Origin: Quercus robur
Taxonomy: Eukaryota; Streptophyta; Magnoliopsida; Fagales; Fagaceae
Assembly: GCF_932294415.1 (NCBI RefSeq)
Contig: NC_065538.1
Coordinates: 81,357,834-81,421,833, forward strand
DNA length: 64,000 nucleotides
Direction of reading: 5' to 3'
Shown piece after piece: positions 21,915 to 34,114 of this stretch. Positions within the stretch are counted from its first letter, which is position 1. Every line of letters begins with the position of its first letter. Below the pieces are notes generated by a model. That model had not been told where the DNA came from. It searched no databases and saw nothing but the letters and a program-made list of their open reading frames with translations. A program made the translations under genes and the position numbers.

Positions 21915-24085
21915 TGTAATGCCCCAAAATCGTAAGCAATAAAAGTCTATTTAATCTGAATAATCCATAAAAATATTAAATAAAAGAAACCAGCAACCTT
22001 AAATCTCATCACAAATGTTAGAGCTCTAATTCACCAAAGACAAAACATCTTCAAAATAATTCTCCAATACAATGTTTAATGCCATAAAAATAATAATAAA
22101 ATCCTTAGTTCCACAAAATAGTTCGTAACTGCTGTCTCCCAAGAATCTCTACTCCAATAATCCCTCTAATGTATCTATAATGGGAAATAAAAGGGGGGGC
22201 GGGGGGCTAATAAGTGGAATTCACTAACATTGGGGTGTGGGAACAAACCCTTTAAATGAATATTCCATACAACAAAGTTATAAGTTGCAAAATTATTTGT
22301 GCTTTAACATCAAATATTTCATATAAAAATATCATTATATTGTGAGCCATCATAATGTACCAATGCCATCATATAAACAATTTCCTAGGCTTTTCTCGTG
22401 GTCAACGTTTACACTCCGTTGACAGGGTTGTATTATCCCCTTTTTGGGATTGGAACCTCCTTTTCATCCCCTTTCTTAAGGATGGCTCCTTTCGAATCTA
22501 AAGGTGCACTCCCTTGCTAAGGAGCTTCCTTTTTGGATCCTTAATAGTATACTCCCTTGCTAAGGAGCTATCAAATGTGCACCGTCCCTTTTTCTGGGAC
22601 TGTCCCTTGCTAAGGACTAGTTGCAGTATGATGGTCCCTTGCTAAGAACTAAATACAATACTGAACTTTTAATCACGACTTGCCATAGGTTTTCAAAACA
22701 CATTTCAAGATGCTCACAAAAATAATCCATTCATAATTCTTAAAAATACAAGGATATATTCACACATACAAGTTTAAATAAATTTAGGTTGTCCCACAAG
22801 TTTTTCATAAAACGAATAGTCAATGTGCACATCAAACATTTATAAAATATCAATTTAAATATAGAATATCAACATATTTTTTTGATATAGAATAGTTTAA
22901 TAATCAACACTGTTTTGGGAAAACCCCCAAAATTAGTAAACACCACTTACCTCTTAGTTGCAAAAATAAAGGAAATCAACCTCTCTTGAATCACAACAAT
23001 TCAGTAGAATTAGAACCTAGCAACACCAAAAATAGGTTCATCAACATACAATTTCTCACTTAAAAAAAAAAAAATCTATTTTCACACTTAAACGGTTTTA
23101 TCCTAGACAATACTGATATATCCAAATTCTCTATTTATTCACTTAACTATCTAATTCACCCTAATATTATATATATTCAATCCAAGTCCTATTCCCACAA
23201 ATGCTATGGCAAAGCAATTCATCAAGTTGAGGCAGCTTGGGAAATTCTCCATCACACAATTTACAATTGTATGGGTGTAATAGAAGATCATAACACCAAC
23301 TTCATCGTTAGACTCCCAGGTTGGGATCCATCAAATACCAGCCCTCCTTTTAAAAGCTTTAGATCTTCATAATAAAAAATTATTATATATATTTAATCAA
23401 ATATAGGAAGCCACGTACTAGCCTTACTATCAATCTAGTTGCCTATTCTCCCTTTAACGCCGCTGGACTAGTTTTAGTCAATAATAAAAGGTGATGGTTA
23501 TTCGGTCAACAATTGAGGCTATGTGTGAATGCATATTAACCACAAACACTCTTTTCCCTTTAGCGTGGTGACAAAGTCCAAGCCTATTACTCGATTTGGT
23601 TCAATTTCAAAGTCTGTGGCCCTTTCCTGACATATTGACCATTCCTTATCTAGTATAATACAATTATAGGAGCCCTTTTCTATTAGTATAATGATAGTCT
23701 AGGTTCATTACAATTGCTAGGTATTGACTATTCAAACTTCTTAAATCTAGAGCATGAGAAAATCATACCTATAGACTCCAACTCAACGCCACAGTGAAGA
23801 AAGGCAAAATTTAATAGTCGGCTAAAGCAAAAGGAAGCCCCCATCAGAATACACGTGTGACTAAAGACGAAGAAGGCTAGGGTTTTTTTTTTCTTTATTT
23901 ATTTTTTTAAAGCTTATCAAGGCCCATATATTTACTTATACCACCTCACTTAGGCTTCATATCCCATAGCATTTATCTTATTTTTAATATCTTAGGCCCA
24001 AGTCAATTTAATCCATTTAATTGTTAGCCTCCTTTATAATTTACGCATAATAATTAAATTGATATCAAAATTGTGGGGTGTTACA
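21915..24085 (-). repeat. 5' LTR of the complete gypsy element
   Basis: 2171 bp, bounded by TG/CA, with the same motif order as the 3' LTR. The CCCTTGCTAAGGA cluster lies at about 22510-22645. Confidence 0.94.
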
Positions 24086-24535
24086 ATAACAATCTCTAAC
24101 TCTTAATGTTTGTGGCTAGGGTTTTCTCTTAGAAGCACTCCTCAACATTTGTGGGTAATGGGGGTATATATAGTGTGGTTACAGATAGTGTGTATCAGAT
24201 ATGACAGTTCAGCAAAACAGAATGTTTCGCAGGTATCTCACGGGAAGGCCTTACCCGCGAGACACTCGTGAAAACAAGCTGTCTCCATCCTGTCCTGACT
24301 CTTCGCATTCCAGTAATGTGCAGGGCACATGCTTCACTTCGTGGGAAGCCTACTTGCGAGCTACCCACGAAAATAGCTTTAGTCTTCAATTGCCTTGAGT
24401 CTTCACACACTCTCTCTCTCTCACAACCCTTACAAATAAATCTCACATGAAATACAGGGTACATAAGATTAAAAAAAATTACAATCAAATTTGGCACAGA
24501 ATTAAAGCCAACATAAACTAGTTGTAAATTACAAC
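24086..24535. repeat. Dispersed repeat A, right half
   Basis: This continues the repeat interrupted at 14886. It shares the order CTCTAACTC, CTAGGGTTTTCTCT, GCGAGACACTCGTG-like blocks and AATTACAATCAAATTTG with 31550-31990. The ORFs here are not supported as genes. Confidence 0.65.
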
Positions 24536-25041
24536 TTTACAACATTAAAATCACAATTGCCACTGTCACTCAATATAAATTGCATGCCTCCCTTCTTTAG
24601 TTGTAGCCAACGCATATGAGTTAGGATTAGATGAGACAACAATGTTAGAGCTAGGTAGGTGTCATCAAAAAATTGAAGGTAAATGAAATCATTTTTGGTC
24701 CATTGTATTTAACATGGGATGGCATGAAGGGTTAAGGGTAGGTATATATATAAATGAGTAGAAGTGCAAGAGGTGAAAATTGTGAATTGAAATGTAAAGA
24801 ATTTTGTCTGTATGTGTGAGGGAGAAAAAGTCTTAAAACATTGAACAAAAAGATACAAAGAATATTTACTTTTTAATTAGAAATATCTAAAAACATTGAA
24901 CCAAATAAAACAAATTTTAATATTTAATTTGTTCTTATCTCTAATATGGCACTTAAGAATATATCATTTTTTTTCCCAAGATTGTGCCACTTGGCAAAAC
25001 CTTATGTTTTCCCACATGAGGTCTTTGCTTTTATATATATA
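24536..25041. other. Intergenic, nothing recognised
   Basis: AT-rich non-coding DNA. The last 60 bases (CACATGAGGTCTTTGCTTTT and TA repeats) resemble 31290-31345. Confidence 0.5.
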
Positions 25042-25420
25042 CCAGTACGTTGCCTATGCGATGCACGGATAGTGTTGTCATGTTTTATGTAATTATTTTT
25101 TGGGAGAATGTTGTACATATATTATAGTATTTGTTATAAATCTTTGTTGCCCGTCATCGCACGGATAATGTTGTAATGTTTTATGTAAATTTTTTTTGGA
25201 GAATGTTGTACATATATTATAGCATATTTGTCATAAAACTTTATTAGTAATGAGTTCATCATAAGAAGCAACAGTTATAAATTGCACACACATATCCATT
25301 ATAATTATTCAGTTATAGTAATGAGCAATTAAAAAAAAAAAAAAAACTTTGGAGTAATTTTGTATAATAAAAGTTGATAAAACCATATTAATTCATTCCA
25401 TATTATTTATTTTTATTATG
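25042..25420 (-). mobile_element. Second Helitron-family copy, 3' end on minus strand
   Basis: The minus-strand end reads CCGTGCATCGCATAGG (hairpin), then CAACGTA and CTGG before T, a valid CTRR terminus. The adjoining body shares ATATTATAGCAT and GTAATGAGTTCATCAT with 13876-14100. An internal second copy of the terminal motif appears at about 25148-25170. The right limit is uncertain. Confidence 0.58.
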
Positions 25421-26000
25421 TGATGTAATAAAGAACTTCATTATGAAATCTTTTCTTTTATGTTTTCTTCAATGCTTTGTTATTGTAGTATGGCAACGCT
25501 TGTAAAGATTGTTGAGGGGTATGTTATCATCATATGTTTCTTCATCTTCAACGTTTGAAGTTCGGTCCACCCATATTTGTTCATTTTTAACTTTCATCAC
25601 TTTTCATTTTGTTGCATCATTTGTGTTAATCATTAAAGAATTTTTTGAATTATGCTTTAACTAATATTTATATATCAAAGGATTTGATTGCATTTTCTAT
25701 AAAATTATTATTTTATAGAACTATCTGTTAATTATGAATTTTGAAAAACGTATATAAAAAGTTTAGGTAAGTTTTAGAATATGTTTTAGCTAAATGATGA
25801 TTATATCAATAAATCACTAGCAACAGACAAAAAAAAAAAAAAAAAAAAAAATACAAAATTCCCATGTGGTTTCTTTGTAAAACATGTAACTCCCTAAAAT
25901 TTTGAATGTAACACTTAGCCTCTTTATGGCAATCTTATATATACAAACCATTAATTGCATAAGATTTAATCACTTTTGGCTTTTAAATGTAATACAAATT
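25421..26000. other. Intergenic, nothing recognised
   Basis: AT-rich sequence with a poly-A run near 25808-25831. No gene. Confidence 0.5.
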
Positions 26001-26096
26001 GGACAAAGTTTGGTTACAAACTTGGTTGTAGCCAATTACTACAACTTCCACTTAAAAAATTAACATGGGTACATATTTTGAAAATCTAATCATTTG

Positions 26097-26132
<36 letters not shown>

Positions 26133-27198
26133 TAACACATGTAAAATTTTGTGTCAATCGAATGTTATTTACTATTCGATCTATAAACTTCCTTATTATG
26201 CATAATGTCAGACTTCAAAAATTTGAAATTTAAACATTTAATTGATGACATAGTTATTGATATTTGATTTTCTAGAAACTTTTTTATCATGAAGGATATA
26301 AGGAGAAAATGTAATCTAATGGCAGATTTATCAATGTTCACATTCAATAAAAATATATTTGTTAGGTTCTAAATATTTGGATATAAATGTTTAGATTTTA
26401 AATACTTTATGTGTTGACAAACCAAGTACATAAACTTGTCTAGGAATAGATCTTATTGTCTATGAAGTGTTTTAGACACTGCTAAAAGTGCTACAAGTTA
26501 GAATTCAAGAATATACAAGCAGCAGAAAAAAGTGTTGAAAATCTGAAGAGCTCAATCGATCGAGAGAAAGGCTCGACTAATCACGCAAAATGTTTAGGGT
26601 TACAATCCAAAACTACATGGTATATAAGGAAAACTCTAAAGCACGTTTTTTAAGTCTTGGAGAGATACTCTTTTGAGATCTAAGCAGTTATTGTACTTTC
26701 TACTCTTTCAAGCATCTACTAGAGATCTCACTCATATTGCTAGAATTGGAGGAATAAAGTTGCAGCAAAGCTTCAACTATCAAGTGCACAAAAGATCAAA
26801 GATGTTAACTAGAGGTTCATATTGGAGCAAATCTACATCAAAGAAGTCTGAGGGGTTCAGAGCTAGACTTGATAATCTTAGTTAAGTTTACTACGAATGG
26901 TATATTTTTAATTGTGAACTTCTATTTGATATAGTGGATTGTTCTTTTGGGATTGTTTCCCCCAAGTTTTTTACCTTGAAACTGGTTTGTTTCATTGGTT
27001 TTCCTAGGTCATCATATCTTGTGTTATTTATATTTCTATGTGTGATCAATGTTTAACCTAGATCTACATAATTGACCTAAGTAACAACTTGACTATTAAA
27101 TTAGGTTAAACACCGTGTTTTCAAGGGTCTAAAAACTAACAATATTGAATGGAGTTGTAGCCATCGACTACAACTAAGTTTGTAGTCAAACTGTGTCC
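26001..27198. mobile_element. Mutator-like MITE split by a nested solo LTR
   Basis: Terminal inverted repeats of about 45 bp: the left starts GGACAAAGTTTGGTTACAAA; the right, reverse-complemented, starts GGACACAGTTTGACTACAAA. Flanking nonamers ATACAAATT (25992-26000) and ATACAAAAT (27199-27207) differ at one base and fit a 9-bp Mutator-type duplication. Without the LTR the MITE is about 410 bp. A related, right-truncated copy starts at 28492. Confidence 0.8.
26360..27141 (+). mobile_element. Solo LTR (782 bp), diverged relative of the 36435 element, perfect 5-bp TSD
   Basis: It starts TGTTAGGTTCTAAAT and ends GGGTCTAAAAACTAACA. It is flanked by ATATT on both sides (26355-26359 and 27142-27146). 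It shares its ends and internal order with the 849-bp LTRs at 36435 and 42835 (GACAAACCA-type block, CGATCGAG motif, GTAACAACTTG near the end) but is clearly diverged. There is no internal element DNA. Confidence 0.9.
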
Positions 27199-28491
27199 AT
27201 ACAAAATCCTTATAGTAGATTAAATATTACATTCAAAACTTTATGTTGGGTTTTGTCATTTCAAGGAGAAACTACACTGGGGGGTTTTTGTATACTTCTC
27301 CCGAAAATTAATTTTTTTGATTTGATATTATCCAGAGTTTGATATCCCACTGTCTCTCATATTGACAAAAAGACCTTTGAATAATGAATGTTAGATCAAG
27401 GACTAATAGGGATGTCATTGGAAACGTGCTGTTTTAGGTTTGACTGTGAGAGATCATGGCTCATTCATCATGACTGTGTTCGTGCAATGTCCATGTCCAG
27501 GCCCGGCGGCCTGGCCGAGCTCCACACATTCATTCTTCATGACTGTGAGAGATCGTGACTCATGAGAGATCTGGTCATTGCAATTTATAGCTGGAACTCA
27601 TGTCAAATATATTAGGTTTGAGGACAGTTGAATGAAAGGAATGTAATATACATTTATTGAACCTTATGGCATATTTTCTCCATGAAGTTGATATGAGGAT
27701 TCAATCCTCATCTTACTCATTAAGTCATAACCAAAAAAAAAAAAAAAAAAAGAACATTTATTTTCAATTCAAATGTTCACTTTCATTGACGAATGATTAG
27801 TCAGGGACAAAATGTCAAAAACTCTATTTGTTGTTATTATTATTATAATTTGATTTTTTTTTTTCCCTTTAAAATTTCAAATATTTGTCCCTTTCGTTTA
27901 AAGTCTCCATTCTCCTTTTCCTTCGAAGGCCAGCATTGGTTGCGTGTGTGTGTGTTTTTTTTTGGGGATAAATCACTAAGCTTTCATGGATAAGAAACCA
28001 ACAATACAAAGCAAAGGCCAATACAGGCCCAGAAAACAAAACCAGGGGAAAAGAGAGACTCCAAAGAATACAAACAGAGTCATTGAAGGCCCAAACCACT
28101 CATGTAGCCTATACCCTATGAATTATGGCCACTCTCATTGATGATTCATTCTGAAACTTTCTTAAGAGCTACAACGACTTTTTAAGTCCTTTTCAATGGA
28201 GTTGAAGAGCTCCATTGGCCTCAACTTTGTACATTTTTTTTTTTCATTGCCTTACAATTTTTATAATAGTTCGATATATACGTTTAGTTTACTAAATCAT
28301 TCAAATTCCACCAATGGTGTTTATATATAAAAATCCTTTTAATTGATATACATGAAATTTTGTAATTGATACTAACGTAAAATCATGAAAGAGTGATAAA
28401 TAAGGGAACTTTTGGCCTCAACTTTTTTTCCCCACCAAATATCACATTAATAAATTGACCTTTGTTGTGTGTACGTGTTATAATATCCATG

Positions 28492-28830
28492 GGACAAAGT
28501 TTAACTACAAAACTGGTTAATAAATATTACTACATATTTTGAAAATTTAACCGTTAAATTACATGTTTTTTATGCTTTTAATACACATATCAAATTTTGT
28601 GTTGTTCGGATATTTTTTTAAAAAATATATGAACTATAAGCTTATGTTTTATGTATAATTTTAAATTATAAAAACATGCAATTTAAACAATTTATTGATA
28701 ACATAACTATTGATCTTTAATTTTCTAGAAATTTTCCAAGCATGGAGGATATATGAAAAAGATACAACTAGTTTTGTAGCATATGATGAATACAATATTG
28801 GAATTAGTTTGGAGTTTGGTGTTGATTACT
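28492..28830. mobile_element. MITE fragment related to 26001-27198
   Basis: The left TIR-like end GGACAAAGTTTAACTACAAA and about 290 bp of body match 26001-26355. The right TIR is missing. The equivalent place in the duplicate (near 46400) lacks it. The following 40-bp block ending GGAATTAGTTTGGAGTTTGG is doubled here and single in the duplicate. Confidence 0.6.
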
Positions 28831-28938
28831 TAGGCAAATGCATATGATGAATGCAATACTGGAATTAGTTTGGAGTTTGGACAAAACGAAAAAGGTAATG
28901 CTATATTTTTTATAAAATAAAAAATACTACTTTTTTAA

Positions 28939-29335
28939 GGCTAAATTATAAGTTGCACTCTTTAAGTTTGACTGACATTCATTTCAGTCCTTTAACTTTA
29001 ATTCAATTGAGTTCTTTAAGTTTCAAATTTGTTCAACTAATGCATTTTTTCCTAATCGTTTAAAAAAATTACCATCAAGTATGCAATTAACTAATGAAAA
29101 AATTTATTTTGAAAAAAATTCTTATATAAATAATCTATAAAATATTATTATTAATTTTATATTTTTTTAATATGAAAATAATATATTTTTTTTAATGGCA
29201 AATTTTTAACAAAATTAGATAGAAGGCTTAAATTGAATAAATTTGAAACTTAGAGGACTCAGTTGAATAAAAGTAAAGTTAGATGACTAAAATAGTTTTT
29301 AGACAAACTTAGAGAGTGTGATTTGCATTTTAGCC
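28939..29335. mobile_element. Inverted-repeat DNA element (about 400 bp)
   Basis: The left end GGCTAAATTATAAGTTGCAC and the right end, reverse-complemented (GGCTAAAATGCAAATCACAC), pair over about 100 bp with gaps. A convincing target duplication is not visible. Confidence 0.65.
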
Positions 29336-29594
29336 AATAGATGTTTATTCATATATAGAAGATTTGGTAATTGAAGTCTCAAAAAATAAGAATTTGTAGA
29401 AATTATCATCAAATATAGAATTTTTAACGTAAAAACATCATACAAGGAATTCAAATTTTACCTCAATTTAAGGCAATCTTTATGTTGATTTATTGATATA
29501 GATAGACACCTCATTTTGTTCTTTGTACAACTTAATTCCTAGCCCTGAATAAGGAAGAATACCTAAAATGAAAAAGCTCGATCATTTAACCAAG

Positions 29595-29626
<32 letters not shown>

Positions 29627-30195
29627 CCAATTTTATTTCATTTAAAGGTTCCCAACTGAAGTGTCCATGTTGGTGTATACCACATCTTGAAAGGAAGTTT
29701 TAATTTCCTAAAATTATTTTGAAGATCTTAGTCATTATTTAATTTGAGTCTTAAAAAAATTTATTTCTATGCGAAAATTTTTTTTCCTTAAAAAAAAAAA
29801 AAAAAAAAATTTCTTAAACAAAAACTATCCCTGAGAATAAAATCATTTTATTTCAATCATTTTTCCAAGGATGATGATAAAATTTGATTAATATCACAAT
29901 GTGAATAAGAGTTCATTAGTCCATATTCTTTCTCTATCAATAGATTTAATATAAAACCATATCTATCTAACACATAGGCATCTGTGCTGGAAGTCTCTGA
30001 GGCTATCCAAATACCCATAACTTTCAAAAGTCTTCCTTCATATAATTTAAGAGGAAAAAAACAAAAGACCTTTCAAAAGTCTTACTTGTAGGAAAATTAG
30101 TAATCAAAGGGGTACAGTATTAAACAAGGTTTATGTGTCATTGTCTCAAGTGTATTATATGAAGGAAGACTTTTGAAATGGTACATGCTTAAGGC

Positions 30196-31439
30196 TAGGT
30201 GACTCAATATTGTATCTATGAAAGAAATCTGAATTGACGCAAGACTGAATGGGGTCCCGTTCTATGTGTTGGGTCACCACCATCAACCATCACCATATTC
30301 ACCCTTGATTGGCATCAGCAAGCAGCCAAGCACCAAAGGTCAATTTGTTTTTGTAGATATGAAATTGTTTGTTGAAATAATATTTGCAGACACGTGCCAT
30401 GTTAGATTTATCAAGTTAATATCAATTCTCCAATCTTATACTAATTCTTGATGCGTTTTTTTATTTTTATTTTATTTTTTATTGTACAATGAGTAAATTG
30501 ATCTTAACACAAGAAAAATTTTCAAGGAATATAGAAATAACACTATAGGTTGCCGGTTCATGTACTCCATAATTAACCCAAATAAAGAACAATTACCATG
30601 TGATATCACCATGACCGATCTTGGATTATTGCATCCATGGCGTTCCCTTTCTTCTTCAATGCAAGCTTCAAATCCTCGATTGTTGTGATTCAACGATGTC
30701 ATATCTTCACACACAAATAGAAAGAAAGAAGGAAAACAACTATTTTCTTGTCAAAATGAGTATTAGCTTTCAAAATAATTTTAGTTATAGCCATATGCTT
30801 GTCAACATCTAGAGAAAGAGAGTACTAGAGGAAGTGCCATCCAGCAAATTGAGGATAGAGATACGAATAGTGATTCCTAACATTGATCACAACCCACAAG
30901 GTTCAATATAGTTTTAACTTTGCCTTCTTCACATTAATGCTTTTGCATTTGTATTCTAGTTCTAGTACTTATATAAGAATATTAGGAATAGGAGAAGTTA
31001 GGCAATGCAAGAGTTACGTGTGAAGGTGGAGACAAAAAGCCCAAATCTGATATCAAGGCGTGGTAAATAAAAAGCATTCTAATTCCTTTTAAGACAAGGA
31101 TATTCACCCTTTTAAATATGAGAGAGAGAGAGAGAGATGACCACATGGTAGTCATTAAAAATTTAGGTAATTAAGGTGGAATGTCAAACAGAAAAATATT
31201 CTAAAGCAGCTGTTTGGGTATGCTAAAAGACATGAAGAGAAGAGAGATATGGAGGGAGTAAACTCTTCAAAGAGAGCACCACATGATAGAACCTCATACT
31301 CTCCCGCATGAGATCTCTGCTTTTATATATATATATATATATATATATTTATTTATTGACTGCATCCACCATAAATTGGCATGACAACTCAAAAACATCC
31401 ACCACAAATGCTTCCCAAGAACTCAAAAACAACTCACAA
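30196..31439. other. Intergenic, no supported gene
   Basis: An 80-codon minus-strand frame at 30472-30714 begins with a hydrophilic, non-repetitive segment (NHNNRGFEACIEEERERHG). It could be a remnant exon, but I recognise no family. A (TA)n tract lies at 31315-31347 and a GA-rich tract near 31120. Confidence 0.4.
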
Positions 31440-31990
31440 CACTCAGAATGGGTGAGTTTTGTGTTTGGGTTAAGAACCTCTCAAAGGATATGGAATTAGA
31501 GAGGGAAGAGTACGAGGAAAACTAAGAGAAATGTGTAGAGGATTGTAGGTAAGCAATTTCTAACTCTCAAATGGATTTCTAGGGTTTTCTCTCTAAAACT
31601 CTCCTTACAATTTTGTGGATAATGTGGGCTTTTATAGTATATGTAAAGAAATGAGGAAAGGCACACAAAACAGCTGGCAGTGCATCTTGCGAGTCAAGTT
31701 GCAAGTTGGCCAAGTCCCGAGCCACTCGCGAGATGCCATCCATCACTTAAACCTTTAGACTTCCAGCATTTGCTCATCACGTGACCTTTCATGAGTTGCA
31801 CCACTTGCGAGCTAGTTGTGAGCCAAATTGCGAGATGCTCAGTCTTCACAGTTCTTCACCAATTTCACACATTGAACCCATTACATTGAATCCCAAAAAA
31901 ATATAGGAAAATGATTGAAGAATTACAATCAAATTTGACACGAAATTAATGCCAATAAACGTAACTAAAAATCACAACTTTAGAAATACA
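31440..31990. repeat. Dispersed repeat A, uninterrupted copy
   Basis: It contains, without a break, the junction that is split by the gypsy element at 14887-24085 (GTGTAGAGGATTGTAGGTAA into CAATTTCTAACTCTCAAATG). It therefore represents the pre-insertion structure. Non-coding. Confidence 0.68.
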
Positions 31991-32070
31991 AACAAAAGTT
32001 TAAGATTCTTTAAAAAGTGTTCAAAATGAATAAATAACTACAACATGATCATGTGAATAATACATGCCAA

Positions 32071-34114
32071 CTATCGACCTTGAACCATTGTAACAGTAAC
32101 ATTGTTAACAGAGCATTTTGTTTGGGGGCATTTAGAGGGATTTGTATCTAATGCAATCAACTTTTCAGTGAATGCTGGTTTCGTTGGAGGAGGCAAATTA
32201 CCAATCTCACTTTTAAGCATGGAAACAACAACAGATACAGTTGGCCTATCTTGAGCAAATTCTTGCACACACAACAACCCAACTTGTATGCATCTCAAAA
32301 TCTCTATTTCAAAGCAGGGCTCATATATCATTGGGTTTATTAATGCTATAGCATTGTCTGCACTCCACAATTTCCACGCCTGAAAAAGTGAAAACATGAT
32401 TGAAATTATCACCACCAATACTAAAAATTATTAAAGAACAAAAAGCAATGGACATTTTAAAAAAACAATGAGGCAATGAAATGACTTACAAGTCCTAAAA
32501 GGCTTTGGGACTGCTCATCATTATAAAAGCTAGTGTTTCTTCTTCCATTAACTATCTCTAGTAACAACACTCCAAAGCTGAAGACATCCGATTTCTCTGA
32601 AAATCGGCCTTCCATTGCATATTCAGGAGACATATAGCCACTATATTTTAACAAAAAATACATCCAAAACTTGTCATCAACAATATTAGTAGTATGTAAT
32701 TGAAATGGTCAAACCAAAAGTTACTTACTAAGTTCCAACAACCCTATTAGTATTGGCCTGGTCTTCATTACTTCCAAAAATCCTGGCCATACCAAAATCT
32801 GATATTTTTGGATTTAGCTCTTTATCCAACAGGATGTTACTTGCCTTTAGATCTCTATGAATTATCCGTAATCTAGAATCCCTATGAAGGTAGAGTAGAC
32901 CTCGACCAATTCCCTCAATAATGTTAAAGCGTTTTTTCCAATCTAGTAGTCTTTCTTTGTGTGGATCTAATGAATTTAAACAAAAGACAAAAGAGAAAGA
33001 AAGTGCTGATTAAATCTACAAGGTGAATGAACATGAACTTTACAAAATTTCTTTTGGTGGAAGTCATCAGAAAACTTTTTCAAGTGAAGTACGTCCACAA
33101 AATTAAAAGAGGTAAAATATTTTTGTAATAAAAAATGGTATCAAAATTAACTAACCGAAGAGAAATGCATCAAGACTTTTGTTTGGCATGTATTCATATA
33201 ACAACATCCTTTCTTCTCCTTCAACACAGCAGCCAAGGAGCCTAACAAGATTCCGATGTTGGAGTTTAGAAATTACCACCACCTCATTCATAAATTCTTT
33301 TAACCCTTGGGCAGAGGTTCTGGAAAGTCTTTTCACTGCAATTTCTTGTCCATCTGACAGTTTTCCCTGTTAAAAAACCCAAATCATAAACTATATATTC
33401 ATAGTATTTGAAAATAAAACTTTAGAAGAGCAACCATTACCTTGTATACAGGACCAAATCCACCTTGACCAAGCTTGTTAGATAGATGGAAGTCGTTTGT
33501 TGCGCTCACCAGCATCTCAAAATTGAATAGTGGGAGCTCCTGGACTTGGTTCAGGTTGTCACTAGGGAAAGGTGTATATTCCTCATTTCCTTTTAATCTC
33601 CTTGCTGAATTCGACTACAGTTGTGATCAATCGGTAATATATACAAAAATTTCCTAGCGGTGTTATTTTAGTTGAAATATTACCTCTTTGTTTAGCCAGG
33701 ATCCACTTCCACAATCTCATAACGCAGATTGAAATGGTCATTCCTATGATCAGTGATTGTGACCAATTATTTTCACTTCTCACTTTGTATCTGTAAATCA
33801 GAAAAACACTATTACATTAATTCAAATAAAACAGCTAACTATATATGTTTTCTTGGGGTCAAATATATTGCATTTTACAAGGATTTCATCAGCTTGGGAA
33901 GCTGAGGAATTTTGTGGGATTGGGTTAAAGATGGAAGAAAAAACAACACACCAAGTTCTAGTAGGCAGCACGAATGTAAAGATCAACTCTGCCGCTAGAT
34001 AATGTCTATGGGTCAATTAAGCTTCCTGGGTGGAAAAATAATGCAGTTGATATACAACCTGTCCCAGTATCAAATGCATAAGCTATAAAAGAACTGTTAC
34101 GTGTGGCTTTAACT
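32071..34114 (-). pseudogene. RLK2: 5'-truncated S-receptor-like kinase
   Basis: Exons on the minus strand: exon 1 remnant 34114-33952 (only the PAN-domain end, LSSGRVDLYIRAAY); exon 2 33790-33684 (membrane helix, LWKWILAKQRG); exon 3 33614-33441 ([11 protein letters not shown]); exon 4 33366-33156 ([14 protein letters not shown]); exon 5 32966-32729 ([16 protein letters not shown]); exon 6 32640-32490 ([13 protein letters not shown]); exon 7 32379-32071 (DRPTVSVVVSML to TAG). The signal peptide, B-lectin and SLG regions are gone. The exon 1 remnant has TAG at 34006-34008, plus a second stop just before the donor. Exon 2 is frameshifted at its start: 107 bp instead of 108 or 111, with an early TGA. 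The kinase exons 3-7 remain open with the catalytic lysine, HRD and DFG. Confidence 0.9.

Larger units (their letters stand above)
14887..24085 (-). mobile_element. Complete Ty3/gypsy retrotransposon (9.2 kb), inactive
   Basis: Minus-strand order: 5' LTR 24085-21915, initiator-Met PBS 21910-21899, gag and pol in one frame 21653 to about 17075, PPT 17070-17058, 3' LTR 17057-14887. Both LTRs are 2171 bp. Flanking pentamers are ATAAT (14882-14886) and ATAAC (24086-24090), four of five matching. Pol order is protease, RT, RNase H, integrase, then a chromodomain-like tail, as expected for Ty3/gypsy. The frame holds at least nine stops and one frameshift, so the element cannot encode its own proteins. 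The two LTRs differ visibly by several percent, so the insertion is not recent. Confidence 0.95.
27330..30195. repeat. Segmental duplication, copy 1 (partner 44331-48235)
   Basis: It is collinear with 44331-48235. Shared landmarks are GCAATGTCCATGTCCAGG, GCGGCCTGGCC, AGGACAGTTGAA, AAACCAACAATAC, CATCAATGAGAGTGGCC (minus) and GTGTCCATGTTGGTGTATAC. It contains no supported gene. The ORF at 27869-28099 (minus) lies in a block that resembles a LINE 3' tail (CAAAACCAGGGG and GGCCCAG on the plus strand) and is also in copy 2. Copy-specific insertions are listed separately. Confidence 0.82.

Noticed and set aside
27869..28099. 76-codon minus ORF also found at 45760-46029
   Set aside because: A shared repeat block resembling a LINE 3' tail with no RT domain in reach; both copies are in the segmental duplication.
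33179..33657. Plus-strand ORFs opposite RLK2, and 60416-61055 opposite RLK4
   Set aside because: Same antisense frames recur in both paralogues only because the kinase exons are conserved.
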